Assembly (NCBI GenBank): GCA_902491795.1
Contig: CABUIX010000025.1
Span: 1-29,634, forward strand
Length of the DNA: 29,634 bases
DNA from: an uncultured Bacteroidales bacterium
GTDB lineage: Bacteria; Bacteroidota; Bacteroidia; Bacteroidales; UBA932
Reading direction: 5' to 3'
Numbering within the stretch: the stretch's first letter is position 1; every line of letters starts with the position of its first letter. A program made the position numbers and the translations under genes. Under the pieces are notes generated by a model. The model worked only from the letters and a program-made list of their open reading frames with translations. It was not told the origin of the DNA and did not search any database. This document shows positions 27,891 through 29,634 of the stretch, piece after piece.

Positions 27891-29140
27891 TTGCCTGGAT
27901 TTTCAAGAGCGCCGTCCTGCTGGCACTGTTCTACCTCTTCTTCATGCTCTTCATGAAGAAGACGACTTTCTTCCGCTTCAACCGGGCGGTGGTTGCCGCC
28001 GGAACGGTCCTCTGCCTTGTTCTGCCACTGCTGCCACTGGACTTGCCGGCACCTGCAGGCGGGACCGCAATCTACAGAATGATCCTTCCCGAGGCAGAAG
28101 TGTCAGGAGCCGTTCCTGCCGCAGGTCCTGACTGGAAAATCCTGCTCCTGTCGATTTACGCGGCCGGTGCCGTCATTGTCCTGCTTTCAACGGGGGTCTC
28201 GCTGCTAAGGACACTAATGGCATTCCGGAATCACGGGAGCTTCCGCTCCGACGGGGTCATAATCCATGTCTGCGAGTCAGACACTCCGTCATTCAGCTTC
28301 ATGAACCACATCCTCATCAGTTCGCGGGACCTGGAGGAGCATCCGGAAATACTTTTTCATGAAAAGGCCCACGTCAGATGCCGGCATTCGGCCGACATGC
28401 TGCTGATGTCGCTGGTCTGCGCGGTCCAATGGTTCAACCCCGCAGTATGGCTTATGCGCAGTGAGATCAGCATGCTTCACGAATACGAAGCGGACCAGGC
28501 CGTACTAGACAATGGCATTAATGCATCCAAATATCAGCTCCTGCTTGTGAGAAAGGCTGTAGGAGACAAAAACTTCCTTATCGCGAACAGCTTCAATCAC
28601 AGCAAACTCAAAAACCGAATCAAAATGATGCAAACAAGAAAAACCGGAAATTGGGCAAGGCTTGCCTATCTCGCATGCCTGCCCCTGCTCTTCGGAGCAC
28701 TGTGTTTCTGTTCGGACGGAAACAGCAAGGACGCACCGGAACCGTCGGCGCAGGAACAGCAAGAGCCACTTCCTGCTGCTCCCGCCGAGCAGAAAAAGAC
28801 CGTTACTGACGCTGAACCCGCGGACTATCAGACTGTGGATGTCAAGCCCACATTCAACGGAGGCGGCGCAAATGAATTCACAAAGTGGGTAATCGATAAT
28901 CTGAAGTATCCACAAGATGCAAAAGATGCAGGCATTTCAGGAAGAGTCTATGTGCAGTTCACCATCAACACCGAAGGACGGGTCGAGAATGTGTCCGTGA
29001 TCAAAGGAGTTTCCGAGTCGCTTGACAATGAAGTCATCAGAGTCGTGTCCTCGTCACCGGCATGGACGCCCGGATATTCCAAAGGCACACCGGTCCCAGT
29101 AACTTTCTCGTTCCCCATAGTCTTCCAGTTAAAAGAATAG
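27887..29140 (+). CDS. BlaR1-like M56 peptidase with C-terminal TonB domain
   Basis: Membrane-bound sensor/protease, 417 aa. N-terminal helices at 4-22, 34-50 and 84-106 precede the zinc peptidase signature LFHEKAHVRCRHS (His158, Glu159, His162) and HEYEAD (198-203), another helix follows at about 258-276, then a Pro/Glu-rich linker (280-312) and a TonB C-terminal domain from about 320 (FNGGGANEFTKWVIDNLKYP, GRVYVQFTINTEGRV, then TFSFPIVFQL). The penicillin-binding sensor domain of BlaR1 is absent; the TonB domain takes its place. The start is the ATG at 27887 overlapping the blaI stop; the frame extends further upstream only as a shadow of blaI. An unusual but recurrent Bacteroidota architecture; its signal is unknown. 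Confidence 0.92.
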   Translation: MIAWIFKSAVLLALFYLFFMLFMKKTTFFRFNRAVVAAGTVLCLVLPLLPLDLPAPAGGTAIYRMILPEAEVSGAVPAAGPDWKILLLSIYAAGAVIVLLSTGVSLLRTLMAFRNHGSFRSDGVIIHVCESDTPSFSFMNHILISSRDLEEHPEILFHEKAHVRCRHSADMLLMSLVCAVQWFNPAVWLMRSEISMLHEYEADQAVLDNGINASKYQLLLVRKAVGDKNFLIANSFNHSKLKNRIKMMQTRKTGNWARLAYLACLPLLFGALCFCSDGNSKDAPEPSAQEQQEPLPAAPAEQKKTVTDAEPADYQTVDVKPTFNGGGANEFTKWVIDNLKYPQDAKDAGISGRVYVQFTINTEGRVENVSVIKGVSESLDNEVIRVVSSSPAWTPGYSKGTPVPVTFSFPIVFQLKE

Positions 29141-29154
29141 ACACGGAAAAACAT

Positions 29155-29190
29155 GGAGGGCGCCCCGGAGAAAAGTTCCGGACGCCCTCC
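29155..29190. terminator. Bidirectional terminator between the M56 gene and the ATPase gene
   Basis: GGAGGGCG and CGCCCTCC close a stem that continues through CCGGA/TCCGG with a small bulge and a GAAAAGT loop. On the minus strand it is followed by a T-run (GTTTTT), so it mainly serves the ATPase-type gene reading leftward, but it can also stop the blaI operon. Confidence 0.7.
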
Positions 29191-29215
29191 ACAAGTTTAC
29201 GGGACAGGACAGCAA

Positions 29216-29605
29216 CTACTTGATTTCTGTCAGCCTGTAGCCTGCCTCTTCTTCGACAGCCTTCCTGAAATCAGCTTCTGAGACCTCACCGTTCAGTTCC
29301 ACGACAGCGGTGCCATCCTCATGGTTCGCGCTTGCGGATACAACACCTGGCAATGCCGAAAGGGCCTTGCAGACGTGCTTTTCGCAGTTGGCGCACATCA
29401 TGCCCTCGATTTTCAAAGTCTTTTTCATGACAGTTGCTTTATTTGTCGATTCAATTGCGTTGTCGGCCGCCTCCTCAACCGTGACCGGCACTTCGGAGAC
29501 AGCCGTATCCTTCTTCTTTTGATATATATTCACAAAATTGAGCCTCAAGGCGTTCGAAACCACGCAGAAGCTTGACAATCCCATCGCCGCCGCGCAGAAC
29601 AGAGG
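29216..29605 (-). CDS. C-terminal end of a P1B copper-type ATPase with HMA domain (partial)
   Basis: The open frame after a TAG at 29606-29608 starts with PLFCAAAMGLSSFCVVSNALRLN, which is the last transmembrane helix typical of CopA-type heavy-metal ATPases, and then a linker and a heavy-metal-associated domain (KTLKIEGMMCANCEKHVCKAL), with the metal-binding GMxCxxC. An HMA domain at the C-terminus of the ATPase, not the N-terminus, is unusual. The rest of the gene lies beyond the window, but the in-frame TAG between helix and upstream part breaks the reading. This could be a pseudogene, a frameshift, or a sequence error near the edge. The ATG at 29584 could only start a truncated protein of 122 aa. 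The copper specificity is inferred. Confidence 0.6.
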   Translation of the reverse strand, partial: PLFCAAAMGLSSFCVVSNALRLNFVNIYQKKKDTAVSEVPVTVEEAADNAIESTNKATVMKKTLKIEGMMCANCEKHVCKALSALPGVVSASANHEDGTAVVELNGEVSEADFRKAVEEEAGYRLTEIK

Positions 29606-29634
29606 CTATACGCTGGATACGGACAGCGAGGTGC

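Overview
The window looks like a chromosomal stretch from a member of the Bacteroidota, most likely the order Bacteroidales (a gut-type lineage in or near Alistipes/Rikenellaceae or the uncultured 'Cryptobacteroides' group; genus-level placement is a guess). Evidence: most transcription units are preceded by the Bacteroidota -7 box TAnnTTTG (often TATATTTG); there are several FimB/Mfa2-like fimbrial lipoproteins; the Na+-translocating NQR complex is encoded in the A-F order; and there is a BlaI regulator paired with an M56 peptidase that ends in a TonB domain. Base composition is moderately GC-rich except in a few glycosyltransferase genes.

Layout. 1-673 has no credible gene but holds a nested palindromic repeat structure. 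674-3187 (-) is a UvrD/PcrA helicase with a Gly/Ser/Arg-rich tail, divergent from the complete nqrABCDEF operon (3260-9052, +), which ends at a strong intrinsic terminator. An orphan FimB/Mfa2-like lipoprotein follows (9224-10192). A surface-glycan block comes next: one GT14-type enzyme on + (10260-11144), and on - a run led by uvrA (17384-14586) that continues, with ATGA overlaps or gaps of a few bases, into four glycosyltransferase/RgpF-type genes (14589-11141). A tRNA-Asp(GTC) lies at 17620-17693.

24134-17734 (-) is a four-gene lipoprotein operon: a secreted metzincin-like zinc metallopeptidase followed by three FimB/Mfa2-family lipoproteins, the last with a large unrecognised C-terminal domain. 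A Crp/Fnr-family regulator (24239-24865) is transcribed divergently, and the shared intergenic region carries a perfect palindrome that is a natural candidate operator. This locus is the best candidate in the window for something little described: a surface or fimbria-associated assembly with a built-in peptidase.

The right end has small housekeeping genes (DnaQ-like exonuclease, YbjN-like protein, PspC protein), a pair of thiamine-phosphate-synthase paralogues, a BlaI/M56-TonB signalling pair with two tandem operator-like repeats, and finally the C-terminal end of a copper-type P1B ATPase with a C-terminal HMA domain, interrupted by an in-frame stop close to the window edge. Starts were moved downstream of the longest ORF wherever the promoter box or signal peptide required it. 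All functional calls are from motif reading by eye, not from database searches.
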